From: Microbispora rosea
Lineage (GTDB): Bacteria > Actinomycetota > Actinomycetes > Streptosporangiales > Streptosporangiaceae
Direction: 5' to 3'
Length of the DNA: 64,000 nucleotides
Assembly (NCBI RefSeq): GCF_900156315.1
Contig: NZ_FTNI01000016.1
Coordinates: 124,001 to 188,000 of the forward strand
Shown: one piece after another, positions 1-8,647 of the stretch
Position numbering within the stretch: the first letter of the stretch is position 1
Layout of the letters: each line of letters opens with the position of its first letter
Notes under the pieces: generated by a model
What the model saw: only the letters and a program-made list of their open reading frames with translations
Told to the model about the DNA's origin: nothing
The model's database searches: none
Program-made: the position numbers and the translations under genes

Positions 1-1152
1 GCCCGGCCAGGCGGGGACACCGCCGGTGCCCGGGGCAGGGAAGACCGTGCACCGGGTCTGCGCCACCTGATCGGCGGTGGCCACGGTCACGTACAGGTCG
101 TTGCCCGTGCCCGCGAGCTCGGCGTCCACCGAGGCGGCCAGCACGCCGGCGGGGTAGCCCGCGACGTGGGACAGGTCGTACCAGGTGTTCGTGCGGGGAT
201 CCCTGACCAGCGTCCTGCCGTCACCGGGGACGCGGCCGAGGAACGTCAGGAGCGATCCGGGATTGCCGACGAACGAGCTCGAGTCCACGCTCGTCGTGGG
301 ACCGGCGGGCCCCGCCGGGCCGGGAGGCCCTGCCTGCCCCGCCGGTCCGGCCGGGCCCTGAGGTCCCGCCGGGCCCGCGGGCCCGGCTGGTCCTTCCGGT
401 CCGGCCTCTCCCTCGGGTCCTTCCGGTCCTGCGGGCCCTGCGGGTCCGGCCTTTCCTTCCGGACCTTCAGGACCCCTGGGCCCTTCCGGCCCGGGTGGCC
501 CCTGCGGCCCCCGCTCGCCGGTCTCCCCCACGGGTCCGGCCGGGCCCGTGACTCCCCGCTCGCCGGACGAGCCGATCGGGACGAACGGACCGGTGGGGCC
601 ACCCGCTCCGGACAGCCAGGGCGGCATGGTCATGAAAGGCCATGCGGCACCGCCCGAGTCGCGGGGCCCGCCGTCGTCGTCCCACACGGGTACGGCTGCC
701 GCGGGTGCCGGCCGGACCGGCGCGGCGGCCCCCACCGCATTCGTCGGCCCGGACGGCGGCGCGGCGGCGGCGCCTTCTCCGGCCTCGTCGTCCCACGGCC
801 AGGGCGGCGCGGCGAACGTGGTGGTGCCCCCTCCCCGTGCGCCCCGGCCGTCCGTCGTGCGGACGCCCCGCGGCGCGCACTGCCGCTTCTTCGCCTTCTT
901 CGCGCCGCGGGTGGCCGAACCGTGCGCACGCCCGGGCCTGGGACCGCATTCCGTATCCGCCTTCGGCCCTCGTGGGCCGTGGCCGAAGAATACGGACGCT
1001 TTCCCGCTCGCCGTGACGCCCGCGCCGGCCGGAGCGGACAGCGCCATGACTCCGCCGGCGACCACCCCGGCGACCACCGCGGCGACGGTACGCCGCAGTG
1101 CGCCCGCCCCGCCGGGCGACCGCGACGTCGCCCCACTTTCCCGAGGATTCAC
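1..1152 (-). CDS. Secreted collagen-like (G-X-Y repeat) protein, 3' end outside the window
   Basis: The reading frame stays open from a GTG at 1152 down to base 1, so the C-terminus is missing (384 residues seen). A GGAAGG box lies about 10 nt before the GTG. Residues 1-45 look like an export signal: an Arg pair, then a V/A/G-rich hydrophobic stretch ending in LSAPAGA. A low-complexity Gly/Ala/Pro region follows. Positions 564-295 then encode about 30 uninterrupted Gly-X-Y triplets (GPA, GPE, GER, GKA types), a collagen triple-helix region. After the repeats comes a non-repetitive C-terminal domain with short beta-like segments, cut by the edge. Collagen-like proteins of bacteria are surface or spore-coat fibres; the exact role here is not known. 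It is divergent from the large secreted protein at 1500. Confidence 0.85.
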   Translation of the reverse strand, partial: MNPRESGATSRSPGGAGALRRTVAAVVAGVVAGGVMALSAPAGAGVTASGKASVFFGHGPRGPKADTECGPRPGRAHGSATRGAKKAKKRQCAPRGVRTTDGRGARGGGTTTFAAPPWPWDDEAGEGAAAAPPSGPTNAVGAAAPVRPAPAAAVPVWDDDGGPRDSGGAAWPFMTMPPWLSGAGGPTGPFVPIGSSGERGVTGPAGPVGETGERGPQGPPGPEGPRGPEGPEGKAGPAGPAGPEGPEGEAGPEGPAGPAGPAGPQGPAGPAGQAGPPGPAGPAGPTTSVDSSSFVGNPGSLLTFLGRVPGDGRTLVRDPRTNTWYDLSHVAGYPAGVLAASVDAELAGTGNDLYVTVATADQVAQTRCTVFPAPGTGGVPAWPG

Positions 1153-1499
1153 CCGAACCCGTCCTTCCAGCGAGAAATCCAGCTTCTGATGCCCTATCGC
1201 GGGCCGGCCCGAATTCCCGGCGAATTCTTTTCCCGGGGGAAAGCCGCCACATGAGTGTTCCGGCCGCCGGACAGCCGGGACGCGCCGGTTCCACGCGCAT
1301 CCCTCGTCCTGCTCTTTGACGGCGGTTTACCCGGTCCCGCGCCGGCAGCGCCAACGGGGCGCGCGAAATGCGAAACGATATCCGCCCTGCAGGGAACTCT
1401 CCGCTTCCGCGCATGTCGCCGGGCGATATTCGGTCACCGCTATCCTTCGCTAGCCGTCCTCAGCTTAAGGCGTTCCGTCGCGCGAACCAGAGGTTGTAC
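1153..1499. other. Divergent intergenic region
   Basis: This 347-bp gap separates the collagen-like gene (leftward) from the DUF4082 protein (rightward). It must carry both promoters. A TTGACG at about 1316 could be a -35 element, but no well-placed -10 box was found, and no small gene or RNA structure is evident. Confidence 0.4.
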
Positions 1500-4400
1500 A
1501 TGCCAGGCGAATGGAAAACAGTGGGCGCTGCCCGGAAAACAGGATTTCCCCGCACCGCGCGTATCTTCGGCACTGTTATGACGGCCGCGGCCGTCCTGCT
1601 CGCCACAGCCTGGGCTCCGGTCTCCGCCGGAGACTCCGCCACAGACCTGGGCCAGGGCGACGTGAAGATCGTAGGCACGCCCCCCTCCGGCTCGCCGCAG
1701 GGCACGCCCACGCCGAACGCCAAGGTTTCCCCCGGTGCCTCCACAGGCGCCCCCGCGCCCGAAGCCCCCCGAGTCCCGGCGACCCCCACGGCACCCGGCA
1801 CGCCCGGCGGCCCCGCCGGACCCGCGGCGCCCGAGCCGCCCGGATCCGTGCAGACGGCCGACGCGGTCCAGGCGAGCCCCACGACGGACGCGCAGGCCGC
1901 GCGCCTCGGCGGCTGGGGGCACCTCCGGAGGGGACGGGGCCGGGCGTCCCGTCAGACCTGCCCGCCGGGATCGATCATCTGCGTCGAGAACAGCCTGCCG
2001 GGAAGTCCGCCCTCCGAGTGGGACGTGCCCGGCGCGGGCAGCCCGACGATCACCGGCTACGCCACCCAGATGAGCGTCAACGCGGGACAGACCCAGCAGT
2101 TCAAGGTGAACGCCCCCTCGATCACCTCCTACCGGATCGACATCTACCGGGTCGGTTACTACAGCGGTCTCGGGGCGCGGAAGATCGCCACCGTCAACCC
2201 CTCGGTCCCGCTGCCGCAGGCGCAGCCGGCCTGCCTGAGCAACACGACGACGGGCCTGGTCGACTGCGGCAACTGGAGTGTCTCGGCCTCCTGGGCCGTG
2301 CCGGCCGACGCGGTCTCCGGCGTCTACCTCGCGAACTTCACCCGCACCGACGGCACCAGCGGAGTCAGCCAGAACATCTTCGTCGTCAGGAACGACGCAC
2401 GTAATTCCGACATCCTCGTGCAGACCTCCGACGCGACCTGGCAGGCGTACAACACCTACGGCGGCAACAGCCTGTACAAGGGCCTGCCCGTGGGCCGCGC
2501 TTTCAAGGTCAGCTACAACCGTCCGGTCATCACCCGCGCCGGATGGCCGGAGACCTATTTCTTCAACGCCGAATACCCCATGATCAGGTGGCTGGAGTCC
2601 AACAGCTACGACGTGAGCTACACCAGCAGCGTCGACATGGTGACCAGCGGCTCCCAGCTGCTGAACCACAAGGTGTTCTTCTCCTCCGGGCATGCCGAGT
2701 ACTGGTCGCAGGAGATGCGCGACAACGTCATCAACGCCAAGAACAAGGGCGTCAACATCGCCTTCTTCACCGGCAACGAGATGTTCTGGAAGACGAGGTG
2801 GGAGAGCAGCATCGACCCCTCGGCGACCCCGAACCGGACGATGGTCTGCTACAAGGAGACCGTCGCCAACATGAAGATCGATCCGAGTCAATCCTGGACC
2901 GGGACCTGGCGGGATCCGCGTTTCGCCCAGCCGCCCAACGGCGGCTATCCGGAGAACGCCATGACCGGGACGCTCTTCATGATCAACGGCAACGTCAACA
3001 ACGCGATCACCGTTCCGGCGGAGTACGCCCCGATGCGCCTGTGGCGCAACACCTCGATCGCGAACCTGCAGCCCGGGCAGGTCGCCACCTTCCCGAACGG
3101 GACGCTGGGCTACGAATGGGATGCGGCGCCGGACAACGCTTTCGCTCCGGCGGGGCTGGTCCTGTTCTCCAAGACCACCGTGGCCACCACCACCAAGTTC
3201 CTGCTCGACTTCGGCGCGACGTACGGCGCCGGAATCGCCACCCACAGCCTCGTCCTCTACCGCGACCCGAGCGGCGCGTACATCTTCGGCGCGGGGACCA
3301 TCCAGTGGTCGTGGGGGCTGGACGCGGTCCACGACCGGCCGGGCACGCCGACGGACATCCGGATGCAGCAGGCCACCGTCAACCTCCTCGCCGACATGCG
3401 GACCCAGCCGGCCACCCTGCAGGCAGGTCTGGTCCCGGCCACGCCGTCGACCGACACCGCTCCCCCGACCTCGACGATCACCACCCCGTCGAGCGGCGCC
3501 TCGGTGCCCGGCGGCACCACCGTGACGGTCGCCGGAACCGCCGCCGACACCGGGGGCGGCGTCGTGGCGGGGGTCGAGGTGTCGGTCGACGGCGGCACCA
3601 CGTGGCAGCGGGCGACCGGCCGGACGGCCTGGACGTACGCCTGGACGACGACGAGCGGCCAGGGCCCGGTCACGATCATGTCCCGGGCCGTCGACGACAT
3701 CGGCAACATCCAGCGGACCCCGGCCAGCAGGCCCGTCACCGTCAACGCGGGCTGCCCGTGCTCCATCTGGTCGCCCGACACCGTGCCCGCCAACGTCACC
3801 AAGGACGACAACAAGGCCATCGAGGTCGGTGTGCGATTCCGGGTCCGCAGCCCCGGCTACATCTCCGGGATCCGGTTCTACAAGGGCCCGCTGAACACCG
3901 GGACGCACGTCGGCAGCCTGTGGACCAACACCGGGCAGTTGCTGGCCCAGGCGACGTTCACGAGTGAGACGGCGACCGGCTGGCAGCAGGTGAACTTCTC
4001 GACCCCCGTGCCGGTGAACAACGACGTCACTTACGTCGCCTCCTACCACACCAACACCGGGTTCTACTCGGTCAACCGGGACTACTTCGTCACGCAGTAC
4101 TCCAACGGCCTCATCACCGGACTGGCGGACGGCGCGGACGGCGGCAACGGGCTCTACACCTACAGCAAGACGAGCACGTTCCCGACCAGCACCTACCGGG
4201 CCAGCAACGCCTGGGTCGACGTGGTCTACTCGCAGGCGACCACGCTGTGGGACGAGTCGGCGACACCGGACGTCGTCGCCCAGCCCGACAACAAGGCGGT
4301 CACGCTGGGGGTCAAGTTCCAGTCCTCCGTGTCGGGCGCCATCCGGGGGATCCGGTTCTACAAGAGCACCCAGAACACGGGTGTCCACGTCGGCAGCCTG

Positions 4401-5027
4401 TGGACGACCGACGGGCAGTTGCTGGCGAACGTCACGTTCACCAACGAGACGCCGTCCGGCTGGCAGCAGGCGCTCTTCTCCACACCCGTGAACATCACGC
4501 CGGGCACCACGTACATCGCGTCGTACTTCACGCCGACCGGGTTCTACGCGCTGGACCGGTTCTACTTCACCACGCAGTACAGCCGCGGCCCGCTCACCGC
4601 TCTGGCCGACGCCGCGTCCGGCGGCAACGGCGTCTACACCTACGCCGGGACGAACACGTTCCCGACCGCCACCTATCGCGCCTCCAACTACTGGGTGGAC
4701 GTGCTGTTCGACCCCGCCCAGGCGCAGGCTGCGCAGGCCGCCCGGCGGGCGTTGCGCTACGGAGCCGACCGGGCGTACGGGAACCCGGTGCCGCACTCGC
4801 TTCCGGGGCGACGGCCCGCGGCGCCGTACGCGCCGGCCCCGCTCGTCCGAGGGACCGGCCGGGCGCAGCGCGACGCCGCGAGGGCGCCGATGCTGGAAAG
4901 GTTCTCCTACCTGGCACGGCCCCCGCGGTCCGGGGCGTTCCATCCGGGAGGCCGCGGGCACGCGCGGCATCCCGGCGGCGGGCTTGCACGGCATCCCGGC
5001 GACGGGCGGCCGGGCTCCCGGTCGTGA
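1500..5027 (+). CDS. Large secreted protein: N,N-dimethylformamidase beta-like domain plus two DUF4082 domains
   Basis: The frame is open from 1368, but the ATG at 1500 has an AGAGG box 7 nt upstream and is followed by a plausible signal peptide (TGFPRTARIFGTVM then an A/V/L core ending VSAG), so it is preferred (1175 aa). After a Pro/Ala/Gly-rich linker, about residues 170-640 resemble the large-subunit family of N,N-dimethylformamidase (conserved YRIDIYRVGYY and EYWSQEMRD segments). An Ig-like domain follows near 3450-3750. Two tandem DUF4082 domains (about 3760-4220 and 4240-4700) each carry GIRFYK and HVGSLWT. The tail is basic. DUF4082 is usually an accessory extracellular domain. Position beside an exopolysaccharide locus suggests a role at the cell surface; hydrolytic activity is not established. 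Confidence 0.85.
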   Translation: MPGEWKTVGAARKTGFPRTARIFGTVMTAAAVLLATAWAPVSAGDSATDLGQGDVKIVGTPPSGSPQGTPTPNAKVSPGASTGAPAPEAPRVPATPTAPGTPGGPAGPAAPEPPGSVQTADAVQASPTTDAQAARLGGWGHLRRGRGRASRQTCPPGSIICVENSLPGSPPSEWDVPGAGSPTITGYATQMSVNAGQTQQFKVNAPSITSYRIDIYRVGYYSGLGARKIATVNPSVPLPQAQPACLSNTTTGLVDCGNWSVSASWAVPADAVSGVYLANFTRTDGTSGVSQNIFVVRNDARNSDILVQTSDATWQAYNTYGGNSLYKGLPVGRAFKVSYNRPVITRAGWPETYFFNAEYPMIRWLESNSYDVSYTSSVDMVTSGSQLLNHKVFFSSGHAEYWSQEMRDNVINAKNKGVNIAFFTGNEMFWKTRWESSIDPSATPNRTMVCYKETVANMKIDPSQSWTGTWRDPRFAQPPNGGYPENAMTGTLFMINGNVNNAITVPAEYAPMRLWRNTSIANLQPGQVATFPNGTLGYEWDAAPDNAFAPAGLVLFSKTTVATTTKFLLDFGATYGAGIATHSLVLYRDPSGAYIFGAGTIQWSWGLDAVHDRPGTPTDIRMQQATVNLLADMRTQPATLQAGLVPATPSTDTAPPTSTITTPSSGASVPGGTTVTVAGTAADTGGGVVAGVEVSVDGGTTWQRATGRTAWTYAWTTTSGQGPVTIMSRAVDDIGNIQRTPASRPVTVNAGCPCSIWSPDTVPANVTKDDNKAIEVGVRFRVRSPGYISGIRFYKGPLNTGTHVGSLWTNTGQLLAQATFTSETATGWQQVNFSTPVPVNNDVTYVASYHTNTGFYSVNRDYFVTQYSNGLITGLADGADGGNGLYTYSKTSTFPTSTYRASNAWVDVVYSQATTLWDESATPDVVAQPDNKAVTLGVKFQSSVSGAIRGIRFYKSTQNTGVHVGSLWTTDGQLLANVTFTNETPSGWQQALFSTPVNITPGTTYIASYFTPTGFYALDRFYFTTQYSRGPLTALADAASGGNGVYTYAGTNTFPTATYRASNYWVDVLFDPAQAQAAQAARRALRYGADRAYGNPVPHSLPGRRPAAPYAPAPLVRGTGRAQRDAARAPMLERFSYLARPPRSGAFHPGGRGHARHPGGGLARHPGDGRPGSRS

Positions 5028-5033
5028 GAGGCC

Positions 5034-5061
5034 GACCGCGCGCGATCAGCCGCGCGCGGTC
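5034..5061. terminator. Bidirectional hairpin between convergent genes
   Basis: Perfect 11-bp stem (5034-5044 pairs with 5051-5061) with a 6-nt loop. It overlaps the stop codon of the leftward glycosyltransferase and lies just after the stop of the rightward gene. No U-tract, as is common in GC-rich actinomycetes. Confidence 0.6.
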
Positions 5062-6173
5062 TCGCGGCAGGGCCGGGAGCGGCGCGCCGGTTCACCGGCG
5101 CGGGCCGCCTCGTACCAGTCGTCGATGACGGCGGCCGTGCGCGGCCAGTCGAGATCCGAGACCGCCCGCCGACCGCGCTCCACCATCCGGACGCGGGCGG
5201 CGGCGGTGTCGAGCACCAACTTCAGGTGCGCCACCAGGTCCTCGGCCGACCCGCTGCGGAACACCCGGTAGGCGTCCCGATCGGCTATCACCGGGCCGAG
5301 GGTGGCGTCGGAGGACACGACGACCGCCGTGCCCAGGGCGAGGGCCTCCAGGGCGGCCGTCGGGATCCCCTCACCGATGGACGTGAGCCTGCGCGAGGCG
5401 AGCACGAAGACCTCCGCCCGGCTGACCAGCGCGTGGACGTCGTCGCCGGACAGCTGCCCGGCGAACTCCACGCCCTCCCCGGCGAGCCGTTCGAGCCGGG
5501 CCCGCTCCGGTCCCTCCCCCGCGATGACGAGGCGCACCCCCGGGCGTACGGCCCGCAGCCGGTGGAACGCCTCGATCGTCAGGGCGTGGTTCTTCACCGG
5601 CACGAGGCTGCCCACGCTGACGATCAGTCCGGGTTCCACGACCGTCCGCGCCCCGATCGCCTCCAGGCGGGGCAGGTCGAGGCCGCTCGACATCGTGCGG
5701 ATCGCCTCGGCATGGACACCGGCCCTGCACAGATCGGCCGTCGGCCGGGCGCCGATGGCGACGAACCCGGCGACGTGGCGGAAGGCCCACGGCATCACCG
5801 CGCGCTGCCCCATCGCGAGCGCGCCGTGAACGGTGAGCAGCAGCGGGACGCGCAGCCGCCGGGCGGCCGGGCCCAGGAAGAGCGCCTCGCGGTGGTCGCC
5901 GTGCAGGTTGACGACGTCCACCGTCCCCAGGCCGGGGAGCGCTGCCGCGCACTCCAGGGCGAACGCGACCGGGTCGGACCTGCGGGCGGCGACGCGGCCG
6001 AGGCGGGTCGGCGTCAGCGTCACGGCCTCCGCACCCGGCGGGACGTCGCCGCGCCGCCGGGCGACCAGCACCTCGTGCCCGCGCAGCACCTGCTCGCGCG
6101 CCAGCCGCGCGATGTAGCGCTCCTTTCCTCCGGGGTCCGGGGGCAGCCGATATCCGATGTGCAGAATCCTCAC
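5046..6173 (-). CDS. GT4-family glycosyltransferase
   Basis: Predicted cytoplasmic retaining sugar transferase of the GT-B fold. The N-terminus (VRILHIGYRLPPDPGGKERY) has the GG acceptor-loop typical of GT4 enzymes. The C-terminal half has VSVGSLVPVKNH and an E-x7-E-type nucleotide-sugar site (GEGIPTAALEALALG). The GTG start at 6173 has GGGGAGG 5-6 nt upstream and overlaps the flippase stop (GTGA), so the two are translationally coupled. An upstream in-frame ATG at 6257 lies inside the flippase gene and is rejected. Last gene of the leftward polysaccharide operon; its donor and acceptor cannot be read from sequence. Confidence 0.88.
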   Translation of the reverse strand: MRILHIGYRLPPDPGGKERYIARLAREQVLRGHEVLVARRRGDVPPGAEAVTLTPTRLGRVAARRSDPVAFALECAAALPGLGTVDVVNLHGDHREALFLGPAARRLRVPLLLTVHGALAMGQRAVMPWAFRHVAGFVAIGARPTADLCRAGVHAEAIRTMSSGLDLPRLEAIGARTVVEPGLIVSVGSLVPVKNHALTIEAFHRLRAVRPGVRLVIAGEGPERARLERLAGEGVEFAGQLSGDDVHALVSRAEVFVLASRRLTSIGEGIPTAALEALALGTAVVVSSDATLGPVIADRDAYRVFRSGSAEDLVAHLKLVLDTAAARVRMVERGRRAVSDLDWPRTAAVIDDWYEAARAGEPARRSRPCRETARG

Positions 6174-7489
6174 GTCATCCTCCCCGAGATCGATCTGTCC
6201 GCCCCGCGCGAGGCGTGCGGGGCGCTGCGCCCCCGCAACACAGCGGCGGCCGCCCATCGGACGTCGCGGGCGCCGGGCAGCAGGTCACGGGCGCCCAGCC
6301 CGGCCACCCGGGCGAACCACCCGACCTCCGCCACGGCCATGGCCCCGTAGCTCACCGTGGAGGCCAGCGCCGCCCCGGCCGGTCCCCACATCGGGATGAG
6401 CACGGCGTTCAGCGCGACGTTCGAGGCGAGGGCCCCGGCGGCGACGCCGGTCATCGTCATCGGGCGGCCCAGCCGCACCAGGTACTGCTCGACCGGCCGC
6501 AGCAGGGACCACGCGACGGTCCCCGGCGCGAGCGCGAGCAGCGGGAGCACGCTGCCCGTGAAGGCCGCGCCGTACAGTCTCGGGATCAGCAGCGGCGCGG
6601 CGCACGCGAGCACGCCGACGGCGGCCGACGCAAGCATCAGGTTGAGCCGGATGGCGCGCGCCGTGACCGCGCGGGCGTCGGACTCGTCCCTGACCGCCTG
6701 GCGGGACAGCACGATCTGCGCCAGCGCGTCGGTGGGCACCCTGGACAGCGACAGGAACGACGTCGCCACCGTGTAGAGGCCGACCTCGGCCGGCGCCGCC
6801 CAGGCGGTCAGCAGCAGGACGTCCACGGTCAGCAGGAGATGGAACGCCACCGCCCCGAGGTGATACCGGCCCGACAGCGCGAGTTGCCTGCGGGCGAGGG
6901 CCGCCTCCCCGCGTACGGGCAGCCCGAGTGGACGGGCGAACAACACGAACGGCATGAGCGTGGAGACGGCCCAGCAGGCGACCACCGCGGTGAGCGTGAG
7001 TCCGCCGGCCACGGCGAGCAGCAGGATCGGGACGTACAGCACCACGGCGGACAGCACGACCGACCGGTTGGCCAGCCCGACCCGGGACTCCAGCAGCGCG
7101 ATCCCCCTGAGGTTGACCGCCGCGACGCCGAACGGAACGGCGAGCAGCGCCACGACCACCAGGTGGGTGGCGGCGGTCAGGGCCAGGGCGCTCACCGCAC
7201 CCAGCGTCAGCAGGGCGGAGGCGGCGCCGAGGAGCAGCCCGAGGACCGCGGCGTTGCCGACCAGGGGCCGGTGGCGCTCCAGGACCGGCCACAGCGCGAT
7301 CTGCGACCTTCCGACCGACAGGTGGCCCAGCACGGTCGCGATCCCGGCCGTGGTGGTGATCGTCGCGTAGACTCCGCGCCCCTCCGGCTGCAGGCAGCGG
7401 GCGAGGAACACGCCCGCCACCGCGGCCAGGACCAGCGGGATCGCCTGGCTGGCCATGGTCTGCAGGAGAGTCCTGACGCCCGTCCTCAT
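6170..7489 (-). CDS. Polysaccharide flippase (Wzx-like, MOP superfamily)
   Basis: A 439-residue polytopic membrane protein with about 12-14 hydrophobic helices spread over its whole length, short Arg-rich loops and the N-terminal pattern of oligosaccharide flippases (LARCLQPEGRGVYATITT). Expected to move lipid-linked repeat units across the membrane. The ATG at 7489 has GGGAGG 8-9 nt upstream, inside the end of the preceding glycosyltransferase. Its last bases overlap the next gene. With the Wzy-like protein (8648-9910), the WecA-like enzyme (17699) and the BY-kinase (18733) it completes a Wzx/Wzy pathway. Confidence 0.85.
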   Translation of the reverse strand: MRTGVRTLLQTMASQAIPLVLAAVAGVFLARCLQPEGRGVYATITTTAGIATVLGHLSVGRSQIALWPVLERHRPLVGNAAVLGLLLGAASALLTLGAVSALALTAATHLVVVALLAVPFGVAAVNLRGIALLESRVGLANRSVVLSAVVLYVPILLLAVAGGLTLTAVVACWAVSTLMPFVLFARPLGLPVRGEAALARRQLALSGRYHLGAVAFHLLLTVDVLLLTAWAAPAEVGLYTVATSFLSLSRVPTDALAQIVLSRQAVRDESDARAVTARAIRLNLMLASAAVGVLACAAPLLIPRLYGAAFTGSVLPLLALAPGTVAWSLLRPVEQYLVRLGRPMTMTGVAAGALASNVALNAVLIPMWGPAGAALASTVSYGAMAVAEVGWFARVAGLGARDLLPGARDVRWAAAAVLRGRSAPHASRGADRSISGRMT

Positions 7490-7494
7490 CCGGT

Positions 7495-8637
7495 CTACCT
7501 CCCGCGGCGAGCCGCGAGCAGCCGCTGGTACATGCCGAGGTGCTCCTCGGTGACGGCCTCCATGTCGAGGTTCTTCCACGCCCACGCCCGCGCGGCCGCG
7601 CCCATCGACGCGGCGAGCGCTCGGTCGTCGAGCAGCCGGGCGATGCCGTCGGCCAGCGCCTCCGGCGCCGCGGGGGGCACCAGGACGCCACGGTCCTCCA
7701 GGAGTTCCGGCGTGCCGCCCACGGCCGTGGCCACGACCGGGCGGCCCGCCGCCATCGCCTCCATGACCGCGTTGCTCAGGCCCTCCTCCGTCGACGGGAG
7801 CGCCACCACGTCGGCGCGGGCCAGCAGTCCCGCGTTCTCCTGGCGGAAGCCGAGGAACCGCACGTCGACCCCGGCCTCCTCGGCCTGCCGCTCCAGCCTT
7901 CCGCGCTCGGGCCCGTCCCCGACGAGCACGAACGTGCAGGGCCGGCGCCGCCGGGCGAGCAGCGCCGCCGCCTCGACGAGGAACCGCTGCCCCTTGTTGT
8001 CGCTCAGCCTGGCCACGCACGCGACCACCGGCAGCGCGCTGCCGACCGGCTCGGGCTCGGCCCGGTCGAAGGCCGACGGCGCGAGCCCGTTGTAGATCAC
8101 GCTCACCTTGCCGGCGGGCACGCCCTCGACCTCGCGCGTGCCCTGCGCGATGGCCACCGAGTTGGCCACGACGTGGTCGGTCATCAGGTTCACCAGGTGC
8201 TCGAACGCCGCCGTCCAGGGCGCCTTCGGCCTCAGGTAGCCCTGCGTGCGCCGGGCGGTGACGACCACCGGGACCCCGGCCAGCCGCGCGGCGGGCGTGC
8301 CCAGCAGGTAGCTCTCGTAGAGGAAGCCGTGCACGATCTCGGGCCGCAGGCGGCGCAGCAGCCGCACCAGCCGGGCGAACGCCCGCAGGTTGCGCGCCGG
8401 CGACACGACGCCCCGGGAGAAGCCGAGCCGGTGCACCGGGATCCCGGCCGCGCGCAGGTCGTCCTCGTGCGGGCCGCCCCTGGACAGGACGAACACGTGG
8501 ACCTCGACGCCCCGGTCGCGCAGCCGCTCGGCGAGCAGGCACAGTTGCCGCTGCGCGCCCCCGAGGCCCAGATGCCCGATGAGGAGCACGACGCGCCGCA
8601 CCTTGCACTCATCCGTGCCTTCGTCCGCGATTGCCAT
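7495..8637 (-). CDS. GT4-family glycosyltransferase
   Basis: 380-residue GT-B enzyme. The N-terminus holds HLGLGGAQRQ (acceptor-side GG loop). The C-terminal domain holds VARLSDNKGQ, VGDGPERGRLE and the donor-site stretch STEEGLSNAVMEAMAAGRPV. The ATG at 8637 follows the Wzy-like stop by 10 nt, with a GAGG 8 nt upstream. Member of the leftward operon; likely adds one sugar of the repeat unit to the polyprenyl carrier on the cytoplasmic face. Confidence 0.88.
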   Translation of the reverse strand: MAIADEGTDECKVRRVVLLIGHLGLGGAQRQLCLLAERLRDRGVEVHVFVLSRGGPHEDDLRAAGIPVHRLGFSRGVVSPARNLRAFARLVRLLRRLRPEIVHGFLYESYLLGTPAARLAGVPVVVTARRTQGYLRPKAPWTAAFEHLVNLMTDHVVANSVAIAQGTREVEGVPAGKVSVIYNGLAPSAFDRAEPEPVGSALPVVACVARLSDNKGQRFLVEAAALLARRRRPCTFVLVGDGPERGRLERQAEEAGVDVRFLGFRQENAGLLARADVVALPSTEEGLSNAVMEAMAAGRPVVATAVGGTPELLEDRGVLVPPAAPEALADGIARLLDDRALAASMGAAARAWAWKNLDMEAVTEEHLGMYQRLLAARRGR

Positions 8638-8647
8638 ACGAGGGACC

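Noticed and set aside
166-1254. 362-codon plus-strand frame over the collagen-like gene
   Set aside because: It is the reverse complement of a Gly-X-Y repeat, giving Arg/Ser/Gly-rich text; the minus strand shows signal peptide and collagen repeats.
1440-4994. 1184-codon open frame antisense to the DUF4082 protein
   Set aside because: Composition is Arg/Gly/Pro/Val-rich with no domain; it mirrors the codon bias of the real plus-strand gene with signal peptide and DUF4082 motifs.
6170-8608. Single 812-codon gene fusing a glycosyltransferase and flippase
   Set aside because: The first half is a shadow frame over the GT4 gene; the flippase has its own ATG at 7489 with a strong ribosome site.
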